Below are positions 1-6,689 of a stretch of 25,867 bases of DNA, one piece after another. Numbering within the stretch: the first letter of the stretch is position 1; every line of letters begins with the position of its first letter. The DNA lies in contig JABXJT010000068.1 in assembly GCA_013375455.1 (NCBI GenBank), positions 1 to 25,867 on the forward strand, given 5' to 3'. The stretch comes from Candidatus Helarchaeota archaeon. Lineage in GTDB: Archaea; Asgardarchaeota; Lokiarchaeia; Helarchaeales; HEL-GB-A. The notes below the pieces were generated by a model that had not been told where the DNA came from, ran no database searches, and saw only the letters and a program-made list of their open reading frames with translations. A program made the position numbers and the translations under genes.

Positions 1-13
1 TAATATATTTAGG

Positions 14-22
14 TTATAAAAG
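14..22 (+). promoter_or_regulatory. Candidate TATA box for vps4
   Basis: An archaeal TATA-like element (ttataaaag) lies about 140 bases before the vps4 ATG. A start site roughly 25 bases downstream would give a leader of about 115 bases that contains the 88-121 hairpin. AT-rich context makes TATA calls weak, so this rests on position and match only. Confidence 0.3.
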
Positions 23-87
23 AGCATATATGAGTAAAGTTGAAATAATCGTAGGAATTAGCACTCTTAGAAAAAGTAAAAGTGATT

Positions 88-121
88 AAATCTCTCATGA
101 TAAAGTTATCACGAGAGACTT
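88..121 (+). promoter_or_regulatory. Stem-loop in the vps4 5' leader
   Basis: Bases 91-102 and 107-118 are complementary at 11 of 12 positions around a four-base loop (aagt). Allowing a second mismatch extends the arms to 88-102 and 107-121. It ends 37 bases before the vps4 start codon. It could be a terminator of an upstream gene outside the window, a leader RNA structure or a palindromic operator; there is no clear U-run after it, which argues against a simple terminator. Confidence 0.5.
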
Positions 122-158
122 GAAATTGAAAATAATTAACAGAGTAGGATAGATATAT

Positions 159-1310
159 ATGTCCAAAGAACTGTTCCAGCATGCAATGAACATTGCTAAA
201 AAGGCGATTCAGTACGATGAAAGTGGAAATCATAAAATGGCAGTGAATAATTACGTAGAGGCTGCGGATATTCTCACTAGGTATATAAAGACATCAACTA
301 ATGCGGAGATGAAGAAAATATGTTACTCAAAAGCAGAGCAATATCTAAAGCGAGCAAGAGAATTAAGAATGTCTTTACAGCCGGATAGACCTATCATCAC
401 CGAAAACGGGAAGAAAGTATCGAAAGAAGCATTGAAGATGAGAGAATCACTTTCTGAAACCATTGTGATGGAAAAGCCAGATGTGACAATGGATGAGGTG
501 GCAAATCTAGAGAACGCTAAACAGGCATTGCGAGAGGCGATTGTACTACCCTTAGAGAGACCAGATCTTTTTCAAGGCGCCCGAAAACCCTGGCGAGGGG
601 TGCTTTTATTTGGCCCCCCAGGGTGTGGGAAAACGCTATTGGCAAAAGCCATTGCAAATGAATGTGAAGCCACTTTTTTCTCAGCAGATGCAGCATCCTT
701 GGTAAGTAAATGGCTAGGTGAGAGTGAGAAATTAATCAAGGAATTATTTAATTTAGCAAAAGAAGAACAGCCGTCGATCGTATTTATCGACGAAGTCGAT
801 TCCATCGCAATTAAAAGGGGAAGTAGAGATGAAATAGGGGGAGAAAGGCGAATAAAAACTCAATTATTAGTAGAGATGGAAGGGATAAAAGGAAAATCTC
901 AAGAACGCATTATAGTACTTGGGGCGACAAATCGACCTTGGGAAATAGACGCAGCGTTCCGACGGCGATTTGAAAAACGGGTGTATGTGAAATTACCTGA
1001 TAAAGCTGCCAGGCTAAAAGTCTTTGAAATACATACCGAGGAAATTCCCATGGATCCCGACGTGAACTTTGAAGAACTCGCAACAATCACAGAAGGTTAC
1101 ACGGGTTCAGATATTGCCCTTCTTTGTCGAGAGGCGATTATGATCCCGATTCGAGAACTAGATAAGACAGAGGGATTATTGGCGGATGCCGAACCCCGGA
1201 ACGTAAGACGCAGTGACTTTCTCAGTTCAATGGCAAAAATGAAGCCAGTTGTTTCTCCAGAGGAATTGCGGAAATATGAAGAATGGTACGACCAATTCGG
1301 GGCTGAATGA
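159..1310 (+). CDS. vps4: Vps4-like AAA ATPase with N-terminal MIT domain
   Basis: ESCRT disassembly ATPase; in this family the hexamer binds ESCRT-III tails through MIT and pulls subunits through its pore to drive membrane remodelling. Residues 1-75 form an MIT-like three-helix domain. The AAA module has Walker A GPPGCGKT (152-159), a pore-loop KWLGES (184-189), Walker B IVFIDE (207-212) and arginine fingers in FRRRFEKR (267-274). The last 15 residues (PEELRKYEEWYDQFG) match the C-terminal helix typical of Vps4, separating it from other AAA proteins. Length (383 residues) is a little under eukaryotic Vps4. The ATG follows a weak aggat-type ribosome site. It converges with the Vps28-like gene 19 bases away. 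No ESCRT-III gene lies inside the window. Confidence 0.93.
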   Translation: MSKELFQHAMNIAKKAIQYDESGNHKMAVNNYVEAADILTRYIKTSTNAEMKKICYSKAEQYLKRARELRMSLQPDRPIITENGKKVSKEALKMRESLSETIVMEKPDVTMDEVANLENAKQALREAIVLPLERPDLFQGARKPWRGVLLFGPPGCGKTLLAKAIANECEATFFSADAASLVSKWLGESEKLIKELFNLAKEEQPSIVFIDEVDSIAIKRGSRDEIGGERRIKTQLLVEMEGIKGKSQERIIVLGATNRPWEIDAAFRRRFEKRVYVKLPDKAARLKVFEIHTEEIPMDPDVNFEELATITEGYTGSDIALLCREAIMIPIRELDKTEGLLADAEPRNVRRSDFLSSMAKMKPVVSPEELRKYEEWYDQFGAE

Positions 1311-1329
1311 GGGCAGTTTCAAGCTTAAT

Positions 1330-1791
1330 TTAAGTGAAAAACCCCATAGATCTTAATTTATTATAAGCCAAGGTAAATTTTTTTGATATCCTTTCTTGCT
1401 TAAAGAATTTAATTAAATCAAAATCTTTCTTCTTTAAAATCAATTTAAATTTTAAGATATCGTTTATGATTTTTTGCAATTCACTCTCATAGATTTGAGG
1501 ATCTAGCCTGTCTTGTTGATAATTTGAGATAATTGTATTTAGCGTTGCGATACTTGCGAAAAATTCCGCTTGAGATTGTTCTAGAGTATATTTTGTGGCT
1601 TCAGAATTCAAGTCAATATCAGAACGTTGCTCGGGAATTGGCTGATGTTTTCCTGTTGCTTTCTTTTTTATTAAATCTTTAATATTGTCGGTTTGTCGAA
1701 CGATCTTTTTTTGTAATGTAGATAATTCAGCTTCTATTTCAGCAATACTCTTCTCATCTTTAGGTTGATTTTGATTATCTTCGTGAGACAT
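1330..1791 (-). CDS. Vps28-like ESCRT-I subunit (N-terminal core domain only)
   Basis: Probable ESCRT-I subunit. Residues 74-146 resemble the N-terminal core domain of eukaryotic Vps28: an FFASIATLNTIISNY helix, then a D-x-L-D-P-x-x-Y turn, then a long helix and a second one with KFFKQERISKKF, in the same order and spacing as Vps28's helices. This domain packs on the Vps23 steadiness box in ESCRT-I. Unlike eukaryotic Vps28 (about 220 residues) the protein ends right after this domain, so the C-terminal four-helix bundle that binds ESCRT-II is missing. Instead residues 1-45 form a charged predicted coiled coil. ATG start is two bases after the Vps23-like stop, so the pair is co-translated. The assignment rests on remembered family pattern, not an alignment score. 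Confidence 0.72.
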   Translation of the reverse strand: MSHEDNQNQPKDEKSIAEIEAELSTLQKKIVRQTDNIKDLIKKKATGKHQPIPEQRSDIDLNSEATKYTLEQSQAEFFASIATLNTIISNYQQDRLDPQIYESELQKIINDILKFKLILKKKDFDLIKFFKQERISKKFTLAYNKLRSMGFFT

Positions 1792-1793
1792 TA

Positions 1794-2678
1794 TTAATGT
1801 ATACCCATTTCTCTCAATTTCTTATTTACGAGGTGTAATTGTTTTTGGTATGACTTGTAAAGTTTTGCATATTCGGAAGAACTAATCTCTCCATTTTCAA
1901 ATTTGTTTTCTAAAGTTCGTATTAGGTCTTCTAATGCGATTTTTTCACCCTGTAAATCGAGAATTTGGGTATCTTTATCACTTTGAGGATGGATTATTTG
2001 GCTTATTCGGTCTTGACCTACTCTTGGCACGTTATGAGCGTCCATTTGTCCTTCAAGTCTCGCAACTTCTTCAGTTTTACTGATTAAGCCGTTTTGTAAT
2101 GATGCTAATTCTTCTTCTAAACCAGAAATTTGAGATTTTAATTCCTTAACCTTTGGAGATTCCGCTGGCATCTCTGAAACAGGAGGCGGAGCACGAGTCG
2201 GCTCCTTACGTGGTAGGATTGGAGAGGGGGTAGTTCTGGGTGAGGGAGTGGATTGGAACGTTTGGGGAGGTGAAGGTCTGCTCTGGGTAGGAGGGGGGGA
2301 TTCAGAAGGAACTAATGTAGAACTAAAAGTATCCGGTAACTTAGGAGGTACGCGGGCAAATAATCCTTTGATTGAATTAATTACCTGATAAAGATGATAT
2401 TCAGGCCTCCAATAAGTTAAAATACGTAAATTTAAATAACCAGTGGAAGGATCAACTTGCGGGTGGACTGTAGGGGTGACCATTATGACTGTCGGAGCTT
2501 GCCGAGGGAATTCCTGCGGAATGGTAATTTCTAATTCAAAGGAAATCTCTTTATGAGGACCACGCCCAGGGATTGAACCCCTCCACCTCGATAAATTCCC
2601 CGCGACCGGTTCGAATTCTCGAGCTCTTCTATACATTAGCTGAGCTTCTCGTGCCAGGATAAATTCTAATTGACTCAA
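1794..2678 (-). CDS. vps23: Vps23/TSG101-like ESCRT-I subunit (UEV + steadiness box)
   Basis: Ubiquitin-binding ESCRT-I component by family. Residues 1-110 are a UBC-fold (UEV) domain with RWRGSIPG, FPRQAPTV and HPQVD blocks, colinear with the true E2 in this window. The position of the E2 catalytic cysteine is Asn83, so it should bind rather than transfer. Residues 111-172 are Pro/Ser-rich (PSPPQT, TRAPPP), 175-215 a coiled coil, and 238-294 a steadiness-box-like helical hairpin with ENGEISSSEYAKLYKSYQKQ. This is the domain order of TSG101. The start is TTG, chosen because GGAGG lies nine bases upstream and a nearby ATG closes after three codons. Second gene of the three-gene minus operon. 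Confidence 0.88.
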   Translation of the reverse strand: MSQLEFILAREAQLMYRRAREFEPVAGNLSRWRGSIPGRGPHKEISFELEITIPQEFPRQAPTVIMVTPTVHPQVDPSTGYLNLRILTYWRPEYHLYQVINSIKGLFARVPPKLPDTFSSTLVPSESPPPTQSRPSPPQTFQSTPSPRTTPSPILPRKEPTRAPPPVSEMPAESPKVKELKSQISGLEEELASLQNGLISKTEEVARLEGQMDAHNVPRVGQDRISQIIHPQSDKDTQILDLQGEKIALEDLIRTLENKFENGEISSSEYAKLYKSYQKQLHLVNKKLREMGIH

Positions 2679-2705
2679 CCAATTATTCCTCCATTAAATT
2701 GAATA

Positions 2706-3110
2706 TCAGGACTTTTTTAAAACACGTGTGATTTTATCTTGAAAAACTCGCACGGAACCGATAAAATCGGTGATTAAATCTGTTAATTCTTTGAGTTTAT
2801 GTTGTTGTTCTACTTCAATATTATCAAGACGCTTGTTTAATGCATTGATATCTTCTTTAATAGCCTCAAATGAAACAATCTCCTCAGCTATTAATTTTCT
2901 TAAACTCTTCAATTCTTTCTCAATCCCTGCCATTTGCTTAAACACCTCGGAATTTACAGTCTCATGAGTCCGAATCATATCTGCATTAAGGATGTTTAAT
3001 CCTTCTACCAAGTTTTTAAAGCTCTCTAACGTTGGAACTGCACCTAATGGCGTTTTAATTGCTTCAACCTTAATAGAGAATTTTTTATTTTCTCCTGTAT
3101 CATCAGCCAT
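2706..3110 (-). CDS. Coiled-coil protein of unknown function, ESCRT-I operon
   Basis: I do not recognise this family. The 134-residue protein has no cysteine, no signal peptide and no membrane segment. Residues 1-40 are mixed and 48-130 are almost entirely heptad-like helix (for example GIEKELKSLRKLIAEE and NKRLDNIEVEQQHKLKEL). It is the first gene of the operon, 27 bases before the Vps23-like gene, so it should be made with the two ESCRT-I-like subunits. Eukaryotic ESCRT-I contains a third coiled-coil subunit, Vps37, that runs alongside Vps23 and Vps28; position and form suggest an analogous stalk subunit, but I see no specific Vps37 sequence match. ATG start with an AGAGG-type site upstream. 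Confidence 0.75.
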   Translation of the reverse strand: MADDTGENKKFSIKVEAIKTPLGAVPTLESFKNLVEGLNILNADMIRTHETVNSEVFKQMAGIEKELKSLRKLIAEEIVSFEAIKEDINALNKRLDNIEVEQQHKLKELTDLITDFIGSVRVFQDKITRVLKKS

Positions 3111-3279
3111 GTTGAATCCTCTCTGTTATCACTTTGCTTTCAGTTTTTGTGAATCCTAATTTTTTACCTATGTTACATATGTAAAACAATGAAATAATAA
3201 TTCATCTAGCTTATAGTTAAAATTTGAAATTAAGAAGTGTAAGAATTATATCATTGAAACAAACTAGGCGAAAAGATCG

Positions 3280-3552
3280 ATGGATGACAACATTCCTGAT
3301 CGTTTTATGATAGGTTCCGAAGAAATTATTGGGGAATGGGATTGGAATAAGAGAGAAAGATGTATAGTTTGTAATCTTACAATTAAAAATGGGGATGAAA
3401 TTGGACGATGTCCAGAATGTGGGCATTCAGCGCATCTCAATCATTTCCTAGAATGGATTAAAATTAAAGGCATCTGCCCCTTTTGTAAGCGGAAGGTAAA
3501 ACCAGAAAAATTACGCTCGAATTATTCAAACGTACCAAAATACAAAACTTAA
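3280..3552 (+). CDS. Small RING-like zinc-binding protein, probable E3-type partner
   Basis: A 90-residue protein with four Zn-ligand pairs in cross-brace order: C28/C31, C44/C47, H52/H55, C66/C69. The CPECGHSAHLNHFLEW block followed by CPFCKR is typical of RING and prokaryotic RING-like fingers, with the conserved Trp59 after the His pair. In eukaryotes such domains bind E2 and promote ubiquitin transfer; small RING proteins also sit in the Caldiarchaeum ubiquitin operon. It is followed 53 bases later by the ubiquitin-like gene, then E2 and E1, which supports an E3 role. Whether it binds E2 is not shown by sequence. ATG start; aggcg some 11 bases upstream. Confidence 0.8.
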   Translation: MDDNIPDRFMIGSEEIIGEWDWNKRERCIVCNLTIKNGDEIGRCPECGHSAHLNHFLEWIKIKGICPFCKRKVKPEKLRSNYSNVPKYKT

Positions 3553-3605
3553 TATTTTATCATTAAGAAAATATAAGATAGAACTTATAGGAGTAAGACT
3601 AGAAA

Positions 3606-3845
3606 ATGATTTTAAGGATTGTAAGTGCAATTGGAGGCGATGTAATTGAAATTAATACGCCCCCGAATACAACAATTTCTGAGATTAAAAGGGAGATTAG
3701 TCGTAGAAAAAGGATTCCAGAAGGAATCTTTGTTTTGGCCTTTAGGGGAACAGAAATACGCAATGAGAATTTGAATGTAACAGATATCGGTGCTACGGAT
3801 TATGATAAACTGTATCTAATCACCCGGACTGAAGGGGGAGTTTAA
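3606..3845 (+). CDS. Ubiquitin-like modifier precursor ending in Gly-Gly-Val
   Basis: A 79-residue beta-grasp protein alignable along its length with ubiquitin: TISEIKREI (ubiquitin helix 1), FVLAFRG (the Leu-Ile-Phe-Ala-Gly strand) and KLYLITRTEGG (LHLVLRLRGG). Mature C-terminus would be Gly78 after removal of one valine, as in ubiquitin precursors with a short tail. Only three lysines are present (28, 35, 68); Lys28 matches ubiquitin Lys27, while Lys48 and Lys63 positions are Thr49 and a non-lysine. The start ATG follows aggag with about 12 bases spacing, and atataaga at 3571-3578 could be a TATA box. Lies between RING and E2 genes on the same strand. Confidence 0.92.
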   Translation: MILRIVSAIGGDVIEINTPPNTTISEIKREISRRKRIPEGIFVLAFRGTEIRNENLNVTDIGATDYDKLYLITRTEGGV

Positions 3846-3941
3846 TCTAAAACTGAATACTTCGTACTCCATTTTATTGTAAAAAGCTTTAGAGAGACTC
3901 ACTTTATTTTATTGGTATAAACAATTTTTAATGATCATAAG

Positions 3942-3950
3942 TATAAAATA
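3942..3950 (+). promoter_or_regulatory. Candidate TATA box for the E2-E1 genes
   Basis: The element tataaaata lies 55 bases before the E2 ATG in a 160-base spacer after the ubiquitin-like gene. A start about 25 bases downstream would leave a short leader that keeps the ctggag ribosome site at 3990-3995. Suggests E2, E1 and the following gene form a unit separable from RING and modifier. Confidence 0.4.
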
Positions 3951-4005
3951 GTGTAATATTTTGGATTGTGACATGTAAGCTAGGATACTCTGGAGCAAAA
4001 TTCGG

Positions 4006-4479
4006 ATGTTAAGTGAAGAGGATTATTACAATCGATTAGTCTTTGAGGCAAAAATACTAGAAGAGGAGGAACCATCATTCAAACCAGTTGAGGGCGATTT
4101 AAGGGTATGGCGAGGGTTTATTTTAGGAACAGGCCTATATGATGGGGGCGTATTTGATATTAAAATAACACTTGATCGTAAGTTCCCGTTTTCACCCCCA
4201 AAGATACGTTGGTTAACAAAGACGTTTCACCCAAACATCTCGCTCCAAAGTAAAGTTTGCGTTGGTGTTCTGGGTAAAGACTGGGTTCCAACCATGAGCG
4301 TGGCAGGCGTGATTGAAGCGCTTAGAAATTTATTAAATTTTCCCAATCCGGCATCGCCTCTTAACTCAACGGCAGCAAATTTGATGAAGAAAGACATGAA
4401 CAAATATGAAGTAGAAGTCAAAAAATATGTGAATAAGCACGCGACCTGGGCGAATCTAAAGAAAGCTGGGTCGTCTTAA
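4006..4479 (+). CDS. Ubiquitin-conjugating enzyme (E2)-like protein
   Basis: UBC-fold enzyme that takes activated modifier from E1 as a thioester and passes it to substrate, alone or with an E3. It carries the E2 signature: RVWRGFILG strand, PFSPPKIRW (PxxPP loop), HPN at 75-77 and catalytic Cys85 in SKVCVGVL, then KDWVPTMSV and the LLNFPNPASPLN segment that shapes the active site. Length of 157 residues equals a minimal class I E2 with only a short C-terminal helix. It shares its UBC-fold with the Vps23-like protein but keeps the cysteine. The ATG has ctggag about ten bases upstream. E1 follows after 13 bases. Confidence 0.95.
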   Translation: MLSEEDYYNRLVFEAKILEEEEPSFKPVEGDLRVWRGFILGTGLYDGGVFDIKITLDRKFPFSPPKIRWLTKTFHPNISLQSKVCVGVLGKDWVPTMSVAGVIEALRNLLNFPNPASPLNSTAANLMKKDMNKYEVEVKKYVNKHATWANLKKAGSS

Positions 4480-4492
4480 GAGGTTTTTTCCC

Positions 4493-5770
4493 GTGGGAAA
4501 ACGAATAAAAAAAAAGGCAAAGAAAATTAAGAAAGAATTAATATTAGACTTAGAAAGATATAACCGTCAGATGCTCCTAGAGGAGTGGGATCAAGAGAAA
4601 CTCTTGAATTCGACGGTTTTTATTGCAGGAATTGGAGCAATAGGAACAATTATTTCACTAAATCTAGCAATGATGGGTGTTGGACATTTAATCTTATGTG
4701 ATTTTGATACTATTGAACTCTCAAATTTGGCGCGGCAGGTACTTTTTGAAGATAAGGATATTGGGAAATCAAAGGTCTTAACAGCAAAAGAGGCTTTAGA
4801 ACGAATAAATCCGACAATTAAAATAACTGCTCTAAATCAAAAATTGGAAACCATTGATCGGAAAGTCTTTGAGGAGTGTGATGTTGTAGTAGATGGTTTA
4901 GATACATTTGAGACGCGTAGATGGTTAAATTCGCTTTGTATTACGCTTAAAAAACCCTTAGTTCATGGGGGAATGTTTGGGTGGATGGGAAATGTGCAGG
5001 TAATCATACCATTTGAGACGCCATGTTTAGAATGTCATCCACTCATTCCACGAGAGCGCCTCCAGAAACCATGCACGCCTCCAGGTGAAGCACGAAAAGA
5101 TTTAGAGGAAAAAGAGGAAGAAAAAATCCCGACTATTGCCTCGGTCTCAACAATAATTGCCGGAATCCAATCTCAGGAAGTGATTAAAATCTTGTTAGGA
5201 GTTCAAGTTTTAGATGGATATTTATTTTTTGATGGGCGTGCTGAGGCGTTTACGAAAGTAGAACTCATAAAAAATCAAAATTGTATTATTTGCGGGAAAT
5301 ACCGGCTAAAGGGGGTGGATTTTGCAATAGATCCCAAAGATTCCATTCGAGACATAAAAAATCGATTAATAATGTCATGGGGTTTACAAGAACCAATTCG
5401 ATTGGTAATTAAAGGAATAATACGAGAAGATGAGGTAAAAATTCAAGATTTACCTTTAAGGGAGAAAGAAGCGATTTTTGTATGGGATAACAGGATTTCA
5501 GAACCTTTGAAATTATATGCCATTCTAAAAGGCAAGGAAGCCATCCCACCAGTTATTATAACTCCCACGAAAGAAAAGATTGTTAAACCCCCACGATGGT
5601 CAGAAATGAAGGTAATTATCGTAGATAGAGGAAAAATAACTTATCATAAGAATTTATTAAAAACTCAGGCGTGGGAATCTGAACAGGATATAAGATTTTT
5701 TAAAACCTATTTAAACTCGAAAACTCAAGGGAAAATTCGATATAAATTAAAACCAAAGAAGATCAAATAA
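4493..5770 (+). CDS. Ubiquitin-activating enzyme (E1)-like protein
   Basis: ThiF/MoeB-superfamily adenylating enzyme, 425 residues. The nucleotide loop GIGAIG is at 46-51, Asp70 and the NLARQ block (78-82) follow, and Zn ligands are C178/C181 and C264/C267. Cys194 in PCTPPGEA sits where UBA2/UBA3-type E1s have catalytic cysteine (PxCT), so it is my best candidate. Residues 276-333 look like a second, ubiquitin-like domain (DSIRDIKNRL, then IRLVIKG), as in the UFD of eukaryotic E1s that recruits E2. Residues 355-425 are a basic tail of unknown role. GTG start: GAGGT lies nine bases upstream, overlapping the E2 stop. MoeB/ThiF is less likely given the RING, modifier and E2 neighbours. Confidence 0.9.
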   Translation: MGKRIKKKAKKIKKELILDLERYNRQMLLEEWDQEKLLNSTVFIAGIGAIGTIISLNLAMMGVGHLILCDFDTIELSNLARQVLFEDKDIGKSKVLTAKEALERINPTIKITALNQKLETIDRKVFEECDVVVDGLDTFETRRWLNSLCITLKKPLVHGGMFGWMGNVQVIIPFETPCLECHPLIPRERLQKPCTPPGEARKDLEEKEEEKIPTIASVSTIIAGIQSQEVIKILLGVQVLDGYLFFDGRAEAFTKVELIKNQNCIICGKYRLKGVDFAIDPKDSIRDIKNRLIMSWGLQEPIRLVIKGIIREDEVKIQDLPLREKEAIFVWDNRISEPLKLYAILKGKEAIPPVIITPTKEKIVKPPRWSEMKVIIVDRGKITYHKNLLKTQAWESEQDIRFFKTYLNSKTQGKIRYKLKPKKIK

Positions 5771-5806
5771 TAAAAAAAGATATTGCAACATTAGGGGTTT
5801 GTAATA

Positions 5807-6640
5807 TTGTTTGAAAAACAAAAACTACCGTATTTCGTGAAAAAAAAGGTTGAAGCAGGGGAGATTGGCAAAGAAATTATGCGAGGGCGCGTGCTATTTG
5901 ATCAATCCCGCGAGGCTGATAAGTGGGTCAATAATAACCACTCTGAGTTTTTACTAGAATTAACTTCAAATGGGTATTCGATTAGTAAAATAACGGAGGG
6001 ACCAATAAGCTACACCAATATTAGAGATTTCGATCTCCTTTTCATCTCGACAACCCGAATTGGGTCTATGAATTTTACTGCAGTTGAAATCCGGTCGATT
6101 GCTCAATTTGTAAGTGATGGACGGGGACTCTTTCTAATTGGAAATGAATATGTTGGAAAAGAGAAGAATTTCAATTATCTATTCAACCAATTATTCGGGA
6201 TTTCTTTTAGGGAGCAAGTTATGGATGAAGTAAATAATGCAAATCCAGCTGCAGGATTTAGCCATAGCCCAGCAATTAATATTTTTGTGGAACATAAGAT
6301 AACTAAGGGGCTAAATGAAATCATTCTTCGAAATGCTTCAGGACTAAATTTAACGAAATCATCAGAGCCGCTTGCATTTTCCAATCCTTCTGCGAACCCT
6401 GCGTGTGTACCCGTGATTGGAGCTACAGAGTACGGAAAAGGGAAGGTAATCGCGATTGGAGGAGATGGAATCTTTCTTAATGATGATCAAACGGGTATTA
6501 ACGTGCGAGATAATAAACAATTAATTTTTAATGTTTTGGAGTGGATGCCGGTTTGGGCTAATTGTCCCAGATGTGGTGAAGGGATTCCTCCCTATGAAGT
6601 AAATTGTCCTCTCTGTAAGACTCGTATCGAAAGAACATAG
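5807..6640 (+). CDS. GATase1-like domain protein with C-terminal zinc ribbon, function unknown
   Basis: A 277-residue soluble protein. Residues 27-247 look like the class-I glutamine-amidotransferase-like flavodoxin fold used as a non-catalytic sensor in several families (DUF4350/IFT52-type): FDLLFIST strand, IRSIAQFVSDGRGLFLIG, and GKGKVIAIGGDGIF near the end. No nucleophile-elbow cysteine is evident, so amidotransferase activity is doubtful. Residues 253-270 form a zinc ribbon (C253/C256, C267/C270). It lies 36 bases after E1 on the same strand and is probably co-transcribed, linking it to the tagging module. Start is TTG preceded by agggg; an ATG at residue 25 is the alternative. A T-run at 6665-6671 follows. 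The fold call is from pattern only. Confidence 0.65.
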   Translation: MFEKQKLPYFVKKKVEAGEIGKEIMRGRVLFDQSREADKWVNNNHSEFLLELTSNGYSISKITEGPISYTNIRDFDLLFISTTRIGSMNFTAVEIRSIAQFVSDGRGLFLIGNEYVGKEKNFNYLFNQLFGISFREQVMDEVNNANPAAGFSHSPAINIFVEHKITKGLNEIILRNASGLNLTKSSEPLAFSNPSANPACVPVIGATEYGKGKVIAIGGDGIFLNDDQTGINVRDNKQLIFNVLEWMPVWANCPRCGEGIPPYEVNCPLCKTRIERT

Positions 6641-6689
6641 TGATACGCACTAATTATAGTTTAGATTTTTTTACTGTAGGTATTGGTAT

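Noticed and set aside
9..233. Minus-strand open frame of 74 codons across the vps4 leader
   Set aside because: Overlaps the vps4 start and hairpin, has a low-complexity aromatic composition and no ribosome site.
2706..3110. Coiled-coil protein as ESCRT-III (CdvB/Snf7)
   Set aside because: Too short, no basic first helix or MIM-like C-terminus, and no ESCRT-III residues recognised.
4493..5770. E1-like gene as MoeB or ThiF of cofactor synthesis
   Set aside because: Neighbours are modifier, E2 and RING; it has a candidate PxCT cysteine and an added C-terminal domain not found in MoeB/ThiF.
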